A stretch of DNA of 64,000 bases from Aquabacterium sp. J223 (GCF_024666615.1 NZ_CP088297.1:2914001-2978000); one strand, 5' to 3'; positions 53,849 to 63,680 are shown, counted from the stretch's first letter. Notes: a model not told the origin generated them from the letters alone. Numbers and translations: made by a program.

Positions 53849-55777
53849 GTGCTCGCTCGACGCATTGCCGGCGCCTCACGGCGCCGTTGGACCGCTCACG
53901 CCTTGTGCGCCCTCGCCGCCGCGTCGACCGGCGTGCCGGCGGCCGCGCAGGTCCGGGACGCGCCGGTGGCGCCGGCCGCCCCGTCGTTGCCCGACCTGTC
54001 GCTGGAAGAGCTGGGTTCGCTGCCCGTCACCTCGGTCAGCGGCCGCGCCGAGCGCTGGCAGGACGCGCCGGCCTCGGTCTACGTCATCACCGGCGACGAC
54101 ATCCGCCGTTCCGGCGCCGTCACCCTGCCGCAGGCGCTGCGGCTGGCGCCCAACCTGCACGTCGCCGCGCTCAACGCCACGCAGAACGCCATCAGCGCGC
54201 GCGGCTTCAACACCGCCATCGCCAACAAGCTGCTGGTGCTGATCGACGGCCGCACGGTCTATTCGCCGCTGTTCTCGGGCGTGCTGTGGGACGCGCAGGA
54301 CGTGGTGCTGGAGGACGTCGACCGCATCGAGGTCATCAGCGGCCCGGGCGGCACGCTGTGGGGCGCCAACGCGGTCAACGGCGTCATCAACGTGGTGACG
54401 CGCACCGCGGCGGCCACGCAGGGCACCCAGCTGTCGGTGGGCGGCGGTGAGCACGGCCACCACACCAGCCTGCGCCACGGCCTGCGGCTGGGCGACCAGG
54501 CGCACCTGCGGCTCTACGCGCTGACCCGCCACACCGACAACACCCTGCGCGCCGACGGCACGCCCGTGACCGACCAGGCGAGCAAACGCCAGCTCGGCTT
54601 CCGCACCGACTGGGCCGACGAGCGCCGCAGCCTGACCGTGCAGGGCGAGGCCTATGAAGGCGGCGAGGCGCCCGGCACCAACACCGCCCCGGTGCAGCGC
54701 GGCCACCACCTGCTGGCACGCCTGGGCGAGCGCCGCGCCGACGGTGCCGAATGGACGCTGCAGGGCTACGTCGACAGCGCCGAGCGCGACGAGCCGGTGA
54801 TCTTCCGCGACCGCACGCGCACCGTCGACCTGCGCTTCGACCATGCGCTGCCCGCCCGGGGCGCGCACCGCCTGCTGTGGGGCCTGAACGCCCGCGAGGC
54901 GTTCAGCCGGACCGAACGCACCACGGCGGAGTTCCTGCCCGGCGACCGCCGGCTGCACTGGGCCAGCGTGTACCTGCAGGACGAGGTGCGGCTGGCACCG
55001 CGCTGGCAGGTCACCGGCGGCCTGAAGCTGGAACGCAACCGCTACAACGGCTGGGAATGGATGCCCAGCCTGCGCCTGGCCTGGCGGCCGAGCGACGCGC
55101 GCATGGTGTGGGCCGGCCTGTCGCGCGCGGTGCGGGCACCATCGCGCATCGACCGCGAATTCTTCTTCCCCGCCGTGACCCGCAGCCTGATCGCCGGCGG
55201 CCCGGACTTCCAGTCCGAAATCGCGCTGGTGGCGGAAGTGGGCGTTCGCGGGCAGGTCGGCGCCGACTGGTCCTACTCGGCCACCGCCTACCGCCAGCAG
55301 TACGAGGGCCTGCGCGCCGGCGGCACCACGCTGCCGACCCAGGTCGAGAACCGCATCGACGGCCATGCCGACGGGGTCGAGGCCTGGGGCAGCTGGCAGG
55401 CGGGCAGAAGCTGGCGGCTGTCCGCCGGCCTGCTGGCGCAGAAGAAGGCCTTGCGCGCGCGGCCGGGCACCGCGCCCAGCAGCATCGCCAACCTGGGCAA
55501 CGACCCGACGTCGCAGTGGTCGCTGCACTCCAGCCACCAGCTCGGCCCTGCCCAGGCGCTGGACCTGTTCCTGCGCCGCGTCGGCGCCCTACCCCAGCCG
55601 GCAATTCCCGCCTACACCGCGCTCGACGTGCGCTGGGGCTGGCGGCCGACGCCGCAGGCGGAGGTGTCGCTGGCGCTGTTCAACGCACTGGACCCCCACC
55701 ATCCTGAATTCGAGGCCAATCCCAGCCTGCAGCGGCGGCGGCTCTGGCTGCGCCTGGTGCTGTCGGACCACCGATAG
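53849..55777 (+). CDS. TonB-dependent outer-membrane receptor
   Basis: This 642-residue protein has an N-terminal signal region ending near AAAQVRD. It has the plug domain with a TonB-box-like ELGSLPVTSVSG, the core DDIRRSGAVTLPQALRLAPNLHVA and the loop GPGGTLWGANAVNGVINVVTR. The barrel ends with LWLRLVLSDHR. The size is small-to-medium for the class, without an N-terminal signalling extension. It is divergent from yfiR, a pair seen repeatedly in Burkholderiales, suggesting that the sensor reports on receptor occupancy. The start is GTG 53849 with a strong GGGGGG-rich ribosome-binding site. Confidence 0.85.
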   Translation: MLARRIAGASRRRWTAHALCALAAASTGVPAAAQVRDAPVAPAAPSLPDLSLEELGSLPVTSVSGRAERWQDAPASVYVITGDDIRRSGAVTLPQALRLAPNLHVAALNATQNAISARGFNTAIANKLLVLIDGRTVYSPLFSGVLWDAQDVVLEDVDRIEVISGPGGTLWGANAVNGVINVVTRTAAATQGTQLSVGGGEHGHHTSLRHGLRLGDQAHLRLYALTRHTDNTLRADGTPVTDQASKRQLGFRTDWADERRSLTVQGEAYEGGEAPGTNTAPVQRGHHLLARLGERRADGAEWTLQGYVDSAERDEPVIFRDRTRTVDLRFDHALPARGAHRLLWGLNAREAFSRTERTTAEFLPGDRRLHWASVYLQDEVRLAPRWQVTGGLKLERNRYNGWEWMPSLRLAWRPSDARMVWAGLSRAVRAPSRIDREFFFPAVTRSLIAGGPDFQSEIALVAEVGVRGQVGADWSYSATAYRQQYEGLRAGGTTLPTQVENRIDGHADGVEAWGSWQAGRSWRLSAGLLAQKKALRARPGTAPSSIANLGNDPTSQWSLHSSHQLGPAQALDLFLRRVGALPQPAIPAYTALDVRWGWRPTPQAEVSLALFNALDPHHPEFEANPSLQRRRLWLRLVLSDHR

Positions 55778-55832
55778 GCGCCGCAACGGGGTACAACGCT
55801 TGCCCACGGCACCCGCGATCCACCACGTATCG

Positions 55833-57744
55833 ATGTCCGCCCCGTCCCCAGGACCATCCGCCGCCGCCCCGGCCGACACGCTGCTCAACCCCGACCAGCG
55901 CTTCCGGCTGCTGGTCGACAGTGTTCAGGACTACGCCATCTTCATGCTCGACCCCGAGGGCCGCGTGCTGACCTGGAACGCCGGGGCGCAGCGGCTGAAG
56001 GGCTGGCGGACGGAGGAGATCGTCGGCCGTCCGCTCGAGACCTTCTACCCGCCGGAGGTGGCGGCCTCGGGCTGGCCGCGCGACGCGCTGCGCCGTGCGC
56101 TGGCGGAGGGCCGCTTCGAGGCGGAAGGCTGGCGGGTGCGACGCGACGGCAGCCGCTTCTGGGCCAGCGTGGTCATCACCGCGCTGCGCGACGGCGCGGG
56201 CCGGCACCAGGGTTACGCCAAGGTCACCCGGGACCTCACCGAGCGCCGCGCGCAGGAGGAGGCGCTGCGCCGCAGCGAGGAACAGCTGCGACTGCTGGTC
56301 AACGCGGCGCAGGACTACGCCATCTTCATGCTCGATCCCGAAGGCCGCGTGCTGACCTGGAACGCCGGCGCCGAGCTGATCACCGGCCACCCCCGCCGAG
56401 GCGGTGCTGGGCCGGGACTTCGCGCTCTTCTTCACCGAGGCCGACCGCGCGGCCGGCCTGCCCGGACGCGAGCTGCAGCACGCCGTGCAAGAGGGCCGCG
56501 CCCGCACCGAAGGCTGGCGGCTGCGCCGCGACGGCAGCCGCTTCTGGGCCGGGGTGACGATCACCCCGGTGCTGGCCGACGACGGGCAGCTGCGCGGCTT
56601 CGCCAAGGTGACCCGCGACCTGTCGGTGCAGCGCCGGCTGACCGCACTGGAGGTGTCGAGCCAGCGCATGAGCGCCTTCCTCGCGGTGCTGGGCCATGAG
56701 CTGCGCAACCCGCTGGCGCCGATCCGCAACGCCGCCTCGCTGCTGCGCCGGCTGCCCGAGCTGCCGGCGCCGGCGCTGCACTCGGCCGGCATCATCGAGC
56801 GCCAGCTCGACCACCTGGTGCGGCTGGTCGACGACCTGCTCGACGTCGGCCGCATCGTCACCGGCAAGGTGGTGCTGCAGCGCCGGCGGCTGGACTGGCA
56901 CGAGGTGGTGCAGGCCAGCCTGGAGGTCGCCCGGCCGCTGGCGCAGGCCCGGCAGCACGACCTCACCGTCGACCAGCCCGACGAACCGCTGCCCGTCGAC
57001 GGCGACCTGACGCGGTTGGTGCAGGCGCTGCAGAACCTGCTGCACAACGCCGTGCGCTACACCGCGCCCGGCGGTCGCATCGCGCTGGTGGTGCGCCGCG
57101 ATGCGGACAGGCTGGTGACCACCGTGCACGACAACGGCCGCGGCATCGCCGCCGCCGACCTGGAGCGGGTGTTCGACCTCTTCGTCCAGGCCGAGGCCAC
57201 CGCCGGTTCGGCCGACGGCGGCGGCCTGGGCATCGGGCTCAGCCTCGCGCGCACGCTGGTGGAGGGCCACGGCGGCAGCCTGGTGGCCGCCAGCGACGGG
57301 CCGGGCCGGGGCAGCTGCTTCACGCTGCGGCTGCCGCTGGCCGGCGGCCCGCAGGCCGGCGCCGCGACCCACCGGCGGACGGCGCCCGCCACGCCGCAGC
57401 GGGTGCTGGTGATCGACGACAACCACGACTCGACCGACACCATGGTCGAGCTGCTGCGCAGCCTGGGCCACCAGGCGCTCGGCGCCTACGGCGCCGCCGA
57501 GGCGCTGCAACAGGCCGCCGCCTTCGTCCCGGAGGTGGTGCTGCTGGACCTGCACATGCCCGACGGCGACGGCTTCTCGGTCATCGCCGAGCTGCGCCGC
57601 CTGCCGCGGCCGCCGCGGGTGTTCGCCATGACCGGCTATGGCCAGCAGGGCGACCGCCGCCAGACGGCGGCCGCCGGCTTCGACGGCCACCTGACCAAGC
57701 CGGTGGCCCCCGCCGAGCTGGAGGCGGCGCTGACCCCGCGCTGA
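55833..57744 (+). pseudogene. Tandem-PAS hybrid histidine kinase (frameshifted in a C run)
   Basis: Two PAS domains (residues about 22-140 and 155-270) share an almost identical block QDYAIFMLDPEGRVLTWNAGA. The frame breaks at the five C at 56391-56395, inside the second PAS domain; removing one C joins ITGHP to AEAVLGRDFALFFTEADRA. HisKA has its histidine in FLAVLGHELRNPLAPIRNAAS. The HATPase shows GLGIGLSLARTLVEG and the C-terminal receiver shows IDDNHDSTDTM and LLDLHMPDGDGF. Once repaired it is a complete soluble hybrid kinase of about 637 residues. An assembly miscall is likely. Confidence 0.78.
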
Positions 57745-57760
57745 CGCCTACAGCGCCGGC

Positions 57761-59554
57761 TCAACCCCCGCCGGCGTCCGCCAGCGGCAGCCAGATCTCG
57801 AAGCGACTGCCGCGGCCGGGCCCGTCGCTGCGGGCCGCCACCCGCCCGCCGTGGCCCGCGACGATGCTGTGCACGATGGCCAGCCCGAGGCCGAGCCCGC
57901 CGGCCGCGCGGGCCACCGGCTGCTCGGCCTGGTAGAAGGGCTCGAAGACGCGGGCCAGGGTGCCGGCGTCCATGCCGGTCCCCTCGTCCTGCACGACGAT
58001 GCAGGCCTCGCCACCGGCCAGCGCCAGGTCCACCGTCACCGGCGCCTGCGGCGAGAAGCGCAGCGCGTTGACGAGCAGGTTGGTGACGGCCTGCACCAGC
58101 CGCGTCTCGTCGCCCCGCACCACGGCCGGAGGCAGCGCATCGGGCAAGCGCAGGCCCGGGTGGTCGGGCACCGCCTCGATCGCGCGCTCCAGCACCGTGC
58201 GCAGGTCCACCGGCTCGCGCTGCAGGACCAGGGCACCGCGGGTGATGCGCGAGATGTCGAGCAGGTCGTCGACCAGCCGCCGCATGTGCTGCAGCTGGCG
58301 CCGCATGATCAGGCGCTCGCGGTCGGTGTCGGGGCCGGCCTTGCGGTCCAGCAGCTGCAGCGCGGTGACCATCGGCGCCAGAGGGTTGCGCAGTTCGTGG
58401 CCCAGCACCGCGAGGAACTGGTCCTTGGCCTGCGCCGCCTCCCCTGCCCGCTGCAGCGCCTGGCGCAGCGAGGCGAGCAGGTCCTCGCGCTCGGACGCGG
58501 CCTCGGCGCGCTGGGCGGCGGCCTTCTGCAGCGCCTGGCCCATCTGGTCGAGCTCGGTGATGCCGCTCGGCCCCAGCTGCAGCGGCTGCCCCTCGCCCAG
58601 CCGCACCGCCTGGTCGCGGATGGCGCGGATGGGCCGGCTCACCCGCCGCGCCACGTACAGCGCCAGCGCCAGGCTGAGCCCCAGCGACAGCACGATGCCG
58701 ACGACGTAGCCGACCAGCGTGCGCTGCAGCGGCGCGTCGAGCAGCGCGGTCGGGATCTCCACCGACACCGTCCAGTCGGTGGTGCCGATGCGGCTCACGC
58801 CGAGGTACACCGACCCGCCGTCGGCGCCGCTGGCGTGTCCGGTCATCTCGCGCCAACCGGGCGGCAGCCGGTTCGGCGCGTCGGACACCGGCTGCGCCCG
58901 CGGCGGCCGGAAGTCCTCGGTCGAGCGGGCCACGCGCTGGCCCTGGCCGTCGAACACCGACGAGGTCCAGCCCTCGGGCAGCTGCTGGCGGCGCAGCAGC
59001 TCGACCAGGCGATCGGGCTGCAGGGCGGCGCTCAGCACGTAGGCCACCTGGCCCTCCCGCAGGACCGGCAGGCGCACGGCGAAGGCCAGGTTGCCGCGGC
59101 TGCCGACGGCCAGCGACCCGAGCACCGGCCGGCGCTGCGCCACCGCCAGCCGCAGGCTGTCCGGATCGACCACCGGCTCGGCGCCCGGCGCCCCGAAGGG
59201 CCGCGAGCTGCGCAGCAGCACCCGGCCGTCGGCGTCGGTGAGGATCACCGCCAGCCAGCTCGGCCGCGCCTGCACCGCCTTCTGGCTCAGCAGGTGGAGC
59301 TGGCGCAGGTCGCCCTCGGTCAGCGCCGGCAGCAGCGACAACGATCGCAGCGACGCCCGCGAGCCCTCCAGCTCGCCGTCCACCGCGCTGGCCAGCGCCC
59401 GCGTCAGGCTCAACGCGCTGCGTTCCACCTCCGCCCGGTGCGCGACGATGGCGGCGCGCATGTTCCAGGCGGCAAACAGCGCCAACGGCAGCAGACCGGT
59501 GGCGAACAGCAGCAGCAGTTGTCGGCGCAACGGCTGCTCGGGCCTCCCGCTCAT
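57761..59554 (-). CDS. Membrane-bound sensor histidine kinase (dCache-like, HAMP, HisKA, HATPase)
   Basis: This 597-residue protein has an N-terminal helix (LLLLFATGLLPLALFAAW), a periplasmic domain of about 250 residues with a Cache-like form (WLAVILTDADGRVLLRSS), then a second helix near residue 280 (LVGYVVGIVLSLGLSLALALYVA). HAMP, a coiled coil and HisKA follow, the last with FLAVLGHELRNPLAPMVTALQLL. The HATPase has NLLVNALRFSPQAPV and GLGLGLAIVHSIV. There is no receiver. It converges tail to tail with the PAS hybrid kinase and diverges from the kinase-KaiC operon. Its likely partner is the single-domain response regulator at 61907. Confidence 0.86.
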   Translation of the reverse strand: MSGRPEQPLRRQLLLLFATGLLPLALFAAWNMRAAIVAHRAEVERSALSLTRALASAVDGELEGSRASLRSLSLLPALTEGDLRQLHLLSQKAVQARPSWLAVILTDADGRVLLRSSRPFGAPGAEPVVDPDSLRLAVAQRRPVLGSLAVGSRGNLAFAVRLPVLREGQVAYVLSAALQPDRLVELLRRQQLPEGWTSSVFDGQGQRVARSTEDFRPPRAQPVSDAPNRLPPGWREMTGHASGADGGSVYLGVSRIGTTDWTVSVEIPTALLDAPLQRTLVGYVVGIVLSLGLSLALALYVARRVSRPIRAIRDQAVRLGEGQPLQLGPSGITELDQMGQALQKAAAQRAEAASEREDLLASLRQALQRAGEAAQAKDQFLAVLGHELRNPLAPMVTALQLLDRKAGPDTDRERLIMRRQLQHMRRLVDDLLDISRITRGALVLQREPVDLRTVLERAIEAVPDHPGLRLPDALPPAVVRGDETRLVQAVTNLLVNALRFSPQAPVTVDLALAGGEACIVVQDEGTGMDAGTLARVFEPFYQAEQPVARAAGGLGLGLAIVHSIVAGHGGRVAARSDGPGRGSRFEIWLPLADAGGG

Positions 59555-59713
59555 CCAGGCATGTCCATGCCGCCATTTTCGCCCAGGCGGTTGTCGGGGA
59601 CCGCCGACGCCCCGTTGGCCTCCCGGGTTCGACTGTTCCAAACTGCGTCTAACATGCGCCCCACGGGGTTGGCAGACCCACGTGCAAGACATCACAACGC
59701 CAGGGAGTGCGAG

Positions 59714-60477
59714 ATGCAGTCGGACGCGGTTGGAACCGACGGCGCCGCGGAGGAGATGCAGGCTCTGCGCGACCAGTTGGCGCAGGCGCTGCTGGCGGTG
59801 CGGGCACGCGACGAGTTCCTCGCCATTGCGGCGCACGAGCTCCGCAACCCGATGCACACCGCCGCGCTCACCATCAGCACCGTGCTGGCGCAGTCGGTCG
59901 CGCAGGGCGACGCTGAGCTGGAACGCCGTGCGCGCCGGGCGCAGCGGGCGATCGAGACGCTGGTGCGGCGGGCCTCGCTGCTGCTGGACGTCTCCCGGCT
60001 CAACGACGGCAGCTTCGTGCTGCGGCGGCGGCCGGCGGACCTGGCCGACTGCCTGCGCGCCGCGGTGGCGCAGCTCGACGACCAGGCGAGGCACGTCAGC
60101 AGTCCGCTCCGGCTGGACTGCCCGGGCAGCCTGCCCGGCCTGTGGGACATCGACGCGCTGGCCCAGGTGGCCGACAACCTGATCACCAACGCGGTGAAGT
60201 ACGGTGCCGGCCAGCCGGTGCAGGTGCGGGCCTGGGCCGACGACCGGGGCACCGCCTTCAGCGTCAGCGACGGCGGACCCGGCATCGCCGCCGCCGACCG
60301 GCAGCGCATCTTCGACAAGTTCGAGCGCCTCATGCAGGGGGCGTGCGCCAGGACGGCTTCGGGCTGGGCTTGTGGATCGTCGGCCAACTGGTGCATGCCC
60401 ACGGCGGCACCGTCGAGGTGACCAGCAACCTCGGCCAGGGCAGCACCTTCACGGTCACGCTGCCGCACACCGAATGA
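59714..60477 (+). pseudogene. Soluble histidine kinase of the KaiC operon (frameshifted in a G run)
   Basis: The frame starts at ATG 59714 with GGGAG 7 bases upstream. HisKA has its histidine in FLAIAAHELRNPMHTAALTIS, the HATPase N box is DNLITNAVKYGAG, and a DGGPGI motif follows. At the five G at 60337-60341 one base is missing; adding it restores LMQGGVRQDGFGLGLWIVGQLVHAHGGTVEV and the stop at 60477. The repaired protein is about 254 residues, a short kinase without sensor or membrane domain. The KaiC-like gene starts 26 bp downstream. It may be a miscall. Confidence 0.75.
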
Positions 60478-60503
60478 CACACACCATCACCAAAGGAACC
60501 GCG

Positions 60504-61886
60504 ATGAACCTGCTGCGCCGCATCCCGACGCTGGTGCCAGGCCTGGACGACGTCCTGCGCGGCGGGCTGTTCGAAGGCGGCGTCTACATCGTCGAAGGGC
60601 CGCCGGGGGTGGGCAAGACGACCCTGGCCAACCAGATGGCCTACAACTTCGCGCAGGCGCACGGCCAGAAGACGGTCTACGTCACCCTGCTCGCCGAGTC
60701 GCATGCCCGCATGCTGCAGCACATGGGGGCGCAGACCTTCTTCCGCATCGGCGCGGTGAACCGCGAGGTCATCTACATGAGCGCCTACCGCGAACTCGAG
60801 CGCGACGGCCTGAAGGGCGTGATCGCCCTGCTGCGTGAAGAGGTCACCCGCCATGGGGCCGGCCTGCTGGTGGTCGACGGCCTGGTGATCCCGAGCGACG
60901 GCAACCCGATCGACGAGCAGGTGCGCCAGTTCGTGCACGAGCTGCAGAGCGTGACCGGCCTGCTCAACTGCCTGTGCCTGCTGCTGACCAGCGGCACCGG
61001 CCGCTCGGTGAACGCCGAGCAGACCATGGTCGACGGCATCTTCCGGCTGGAGGACCTGTCGCACCGCTGGCGCGCCGAGCGGCGCTTCCACGTCCGCAAG
61101 TTCCGCGGCAGCGCGGTCGAACGCGGCGGGCATACCTTCTGCATCACCGACGACGGTTTGCGCTTCTACCCCCGCTTCGAGACCACGCCGCTCCAGCCGC
61201 GCGAGCGCGAGGCGGAGCCGCGCGTGGTCAGCAGCGGGCTGGCCGCCCTGGACGACCAGGTGCTGGCCGGCGGTCTGCGCCAGGGCAGCAGCACGGCGGT
61301 GTACGGCCCCAGCGGCAGCGGCAAGACGCTGCTGGCCATGGCCTTCGCCGCCGCCTCCTCGGTCGAAGAGCCCGGGCTCGTGCTCAGCTTCGGCGAGTCC
61401 CCCGAGGACCTGAAGGCCGTCGCCGGCGCCTGCGGCATGGACCTGGCCCAGCGCGTGGCCGACGGCAGCCTCACCTTCACCTGGCGGGATGCCCAGGAGC
61501 AGGCCCTCGACGAGATCGGCCACCACCTGCTGCGCATGGTGGACGAAGGCGGGGTTCGGCGCCTGGTCGTCGACGGCGTCGCCGGGCTGGCCGACACGCC
61601 GGCCTTCGCCGAACGGGGCTACCGGTTCATGGGGCACCTGCTGCTGCAGCTGCAGGCGCGCGGCGTCACCGCGCTGTTCACCATCGATCCCCAGGCCTTC
61701 GACGCCGCCGGCGGCGGCCCCCCGGCTCAGGGGTTGATGGGCTGGTTCGACAATGTGGTGGAACTTCAGTTGCCTGCAGTGGGAGAGGATGGTCGTCTGG
61801 CCGTGCTGCGCAAGCTGCGCGGCGGCCGGGCCCGCCGAACGCTGCTGCATCTGCGGATGAGCGATGCGGGTCTGTCGGCCCAGTGA
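60504..61886 (+). CDS. KaiC-like double-domain ATPase
   Basis: This 460-residue protein has two RecA/KaiC domains. The first has Walker A EGPPGVGKTT (about residues 31-40) and a Walker B-like LLVVDGLVI. The second has GPSGSGKTL (about residue 270) and LVVDGVAGLAD. It resembles proteobacterial KaiC-like ATPases that signal together with histidine kinases, without KaiB or KaiA. It is encoded between a small kinase and a single-domain response regulator, which suggests an ATP- or time-gated signalling module. AAAGGA precedes the ATG. KaiC-type autophosphorylation residues could not be assigned by eye. Confidence 0.83.
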   Translation: MNLLRRIPTLVPGLDDVLRGGLFEGGVYIVEGPPGVGKTTLANQMAYNFAQAHGQKTVYVTLLAESHARMLQHMGAQTFFRIGAVNREVIYMSAYRELERDGLKGVIALLREEVTRHGAGLLVVDGLVIPSDGNPIDEQVRQFVHELQSVTGLLNCLCLLLTSGTGRSVNAEQTMVDGIFRLEDLSHRWRAERRFHVRKFRGSAVERGGHTFCITDDGLRFYPRFETTPLQPREREAEPRVVSSGLAALDDQVLAGGLRQGSSTAVYGPSGSGKTLLAMAFAAASSVEEPGLVLSFGESPEDLKAVAGACGMDLAQRVADGSLTFTWRDAQEQALDEIGHHLLRMVDEGGVRRLVVDGVAGLADTPAFAERGYRFMGHLLLQLQARGVTALFTIDPQAFDAAGGGPPAQGLMGWFDNVVELQLPAVGEDGRLAVLRKLRGGRARRTLLHLRMSDAGLSAQ

Positions 61887-61906
61887 GCGTCACCGCAAGG
61901 AAAGCC

Positions 61907-62356
61907 ATGAAGTCGGTCCTGGTCGTGGAAGACGAGTACGGCAATGCGGAGGTGCTGCAATTGCTGCTGGAGTCGGCCGGCTACCAGGTCAGGCTGACCT
62001 CCAACGGCCGCGAGGCGCTGGTCGAACTGGCCCGCGAGCGGCCGACCCTGGTGTTGACCGACTACATGATGCCGCGCATGACCGGCGGCGAGCTGGGGCT
62101 GGCGCTGCGAGCGGACCCGCAGCTGCGCGACATCCCGATCGTCATCATGAGCGCCACCGAGGAATCGGCGATCCAGTCGGTGTTCGCCGACTACGACGCC
62201 TTCCTGCGCAAGCCCTACAACGCCGAGCAGATGCTGGCGGTGCTCGACCGGCTCGCCGAAAGCGGCCGCCAGCCCCAGGCGCCCGACGCCCAGATCGACG
62301 AATCGGTGCGCCAGCTGCTGCGCGGCATCAGTTCGTCGCGGCCCGAGGAAACCTGA
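61907..62356 (+). CDS. Single-domain response regulator of the KaiC operon
   Basis: This 149-residue receiver has the acid pocket VVEDEYGNAE. The phosphoacceptor aspartate is in LVLTDYMMPRMTGGE, the threonine/serine position is IVIMSATEES, and the lysine is in FLRKPYNAEQ. A C-terminal tail of about 25 residues follows, with no DNA-binding domain. It lies 20 bp after the KaiC-like gene with AAGGAAA before the ATG. It should receive phosphate from the neighbouring kinase(s). Confidence 0.88.
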   Translation: MKSVLVVEDEYGNAEVLQLLLESAGYQVRLTSNGREALVELARERPTLVLTDYMMPRMTGGELGLALRADPQLRDIPIVIMSATEESAIQSVFADYDAFLRKPYNAEQMLAVLDRLAESGRQPQAPDAQIDESVRQLLRGISSSRPEET

Positions 62357-62386
62357 CCGCGGCCGCACCAGGCCGCGGCGCCCGCG

Positions 62387-63331
62387 CTAGTACACCTCCG
62401 GCACGAGCATCCGCGCCGGCACCGGGTGGCGGCTGTAGTCCGCGTGGCGCACCCGCTCGGGCAGCTGCAGCGGCTCGCGCGGCACCTCGCTGTAGGGCAC
62501 CTGGCCCAGCAGGTGGGCGATGCAGTTCAGCCGCGCCCGCTTCTTGTCCACCGCCTGCACCACCCACCAGGGGGGACTCGGGGATGTGCGTGCGCGCCAG
62601 CATGTCCTCCTTGGCCTTGGTGTAGTCCTCCCAGCGGCGGCGCGACTCCAGGTCCATCGGGCTCAGCTTCCACTGCTTGAGCGGGTCGTGCATGCGGCCG
62701 AGGAAGCGCAGGTGCTGCGCCTCGTCGGTGATGGAGAACCAGTACTTCACCAGCTGGATGCCGGAGCGCACCAGCATGCGCTCGAACTCGGGCACCGAGC
62801 GGAAGAACTCCTCCACCTCGTCCTCGGTGCAGAAGCCCATCACCCGTTCGACGCCGGCCCGGTTGTACCAGCTGCGGTCGAAGAGCACGATCTCGCCGGC
62901 CGCCGGCAGGTGGGCCGCGTAGCGCTGGAAGTACCACTGGGTGCGCTCGCGGTCGTTGGGCGCCGGCAGCGCCACCACCCGTGCCACCCGCGGGTTCAGC
63001 CGCTGGGTGATGCGCTTGATCATGCCGCCCTTGCCCGCGGCGTCGCGGCCCTCGAAGACGATGACCAGCTTGTGGCGGCTGGCCACCACCCAGTCCTGCA
63101 GCTTGACCAGCTCGCGCTGCAGGCGGAACAGCTCGCCGAAGTAGCGGCGGCGCGGCAGCGGGCTGCCGGCTTCGCGCGCCTCGGCCGCGCCGCCGTGCAG
63201 GCCGTCGAGCCGGTCTTCCCAGTCCAGCTCGAGCTCCTCGTCGTAGTCGTCGAGCAGTTCCTCGCCGAGGCGGTCGAGCAACCGGTCCTCGCCGGTGCGG
63301 GACAGGGCGGAAGGGGGGTGCGGTCGTCCAT
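62387..63331 (-). pseudogene. ppk2: Polyphosphate kinase 2 (two homopolymer frameshifts)
   Basis: The kinase core is unmistakable: VIVFEGRDAAGKGGMIKRITQRLNPRV (Walker A), PNDRERTQWYFQRY, LFDRSWYNRAGVERVMGFCTEDEVEEFFRSVPEFE (Walker B and lid), and KQWKLSPMDLESRRRWEDYTKAKEDML. Near the start, six C (63313-63318 as G) need one more base to join MDDRTPPS to GEDRLLDRLGEELLDDYDEE. Near the end, six C (62570-62575 as G) hold one too many; removal gives IPESPWWVVQAVDKKRARLNCIAHLL and the stop at 62387. Repaired, it is about 314 residues, a one-domain PPK2 that transfers phosphate between polyphosphate and nucleotides. Confidence 0.82.
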
Positions 63332-63407
63332 CGCCGAAGCCTAGCGGCCCGGCGGCGACAGCCGTGTGAAACCCCCCGGCGCCGCCCGGGCAGCGGCCGG
63401 ACCGCGG

Positions 63408-63647
63408 TCAGGCCGCCCGGCGCACCGGCTCGGCGGCGTCGTCGTCGCCGCGCGCCGTCAGCGGCAGGTCCGGCGCCAGCACGCCCAGCCGCAGCCAGGC
63501 CACGGCGGCCACCTCCGGCGCCAGCCGGCGCCAGCGGGTCTCGGCGCAGAGCTCGGCGGCCGCGTCCACCAGCGCGTCACGGTCGGCCCGCGGCCACTGC
63601 GCCTGCAGCCGCCCGGCGCAGCGCGCAATCCATTCCACTTCGTCCAT
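63408..63647 (-). CDS. Small 79-residue protein under a LexA box
   Basis: This 79-residue protein is acidic and helix-rich with three tryptophans: VEWIARCAGRLQAQWPRADRD, then AAELCAETRWRRLAPEVAAVAWLRLG. I recognise no family. GGAG is placed 5-6 bases before the ATG at 63647. A near-perfect LexA palindrome lies 14-33 bases upstream of the start codon, so it is very likely DNA-damage-inducible. It has no membrane segment or signal peptide. Confidence 0.65.
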   Translation of the reverse strand: MDEVEWIARCAGRLQAQWPRADRDALVDAAAELCAETRWRRLAPEVAAVAWLRLGVLAPDLPLTARGDDDAAEPVRRAA

Positions 63648-63660
63648 GGGACAGCTCCTG

Positions 63661-63680
63661 TACTGTGTATATGTACAGTA
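63661..63680 (-). promoter_or_regulatory. LexA-binding SOS box
   Basis: TACTGTGTATATGTACAGTA has the CTG-N10-CAG core and differs only slightly from the enterobacterial consensus TACTGTATATATATACAGTA. It is placed directly before the 79-residue gene on the minus strand. The palindrome reads well on both strands, so the partial gene at 63702 transcribed toward it is not controlled by it. Confidence 0.85.
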
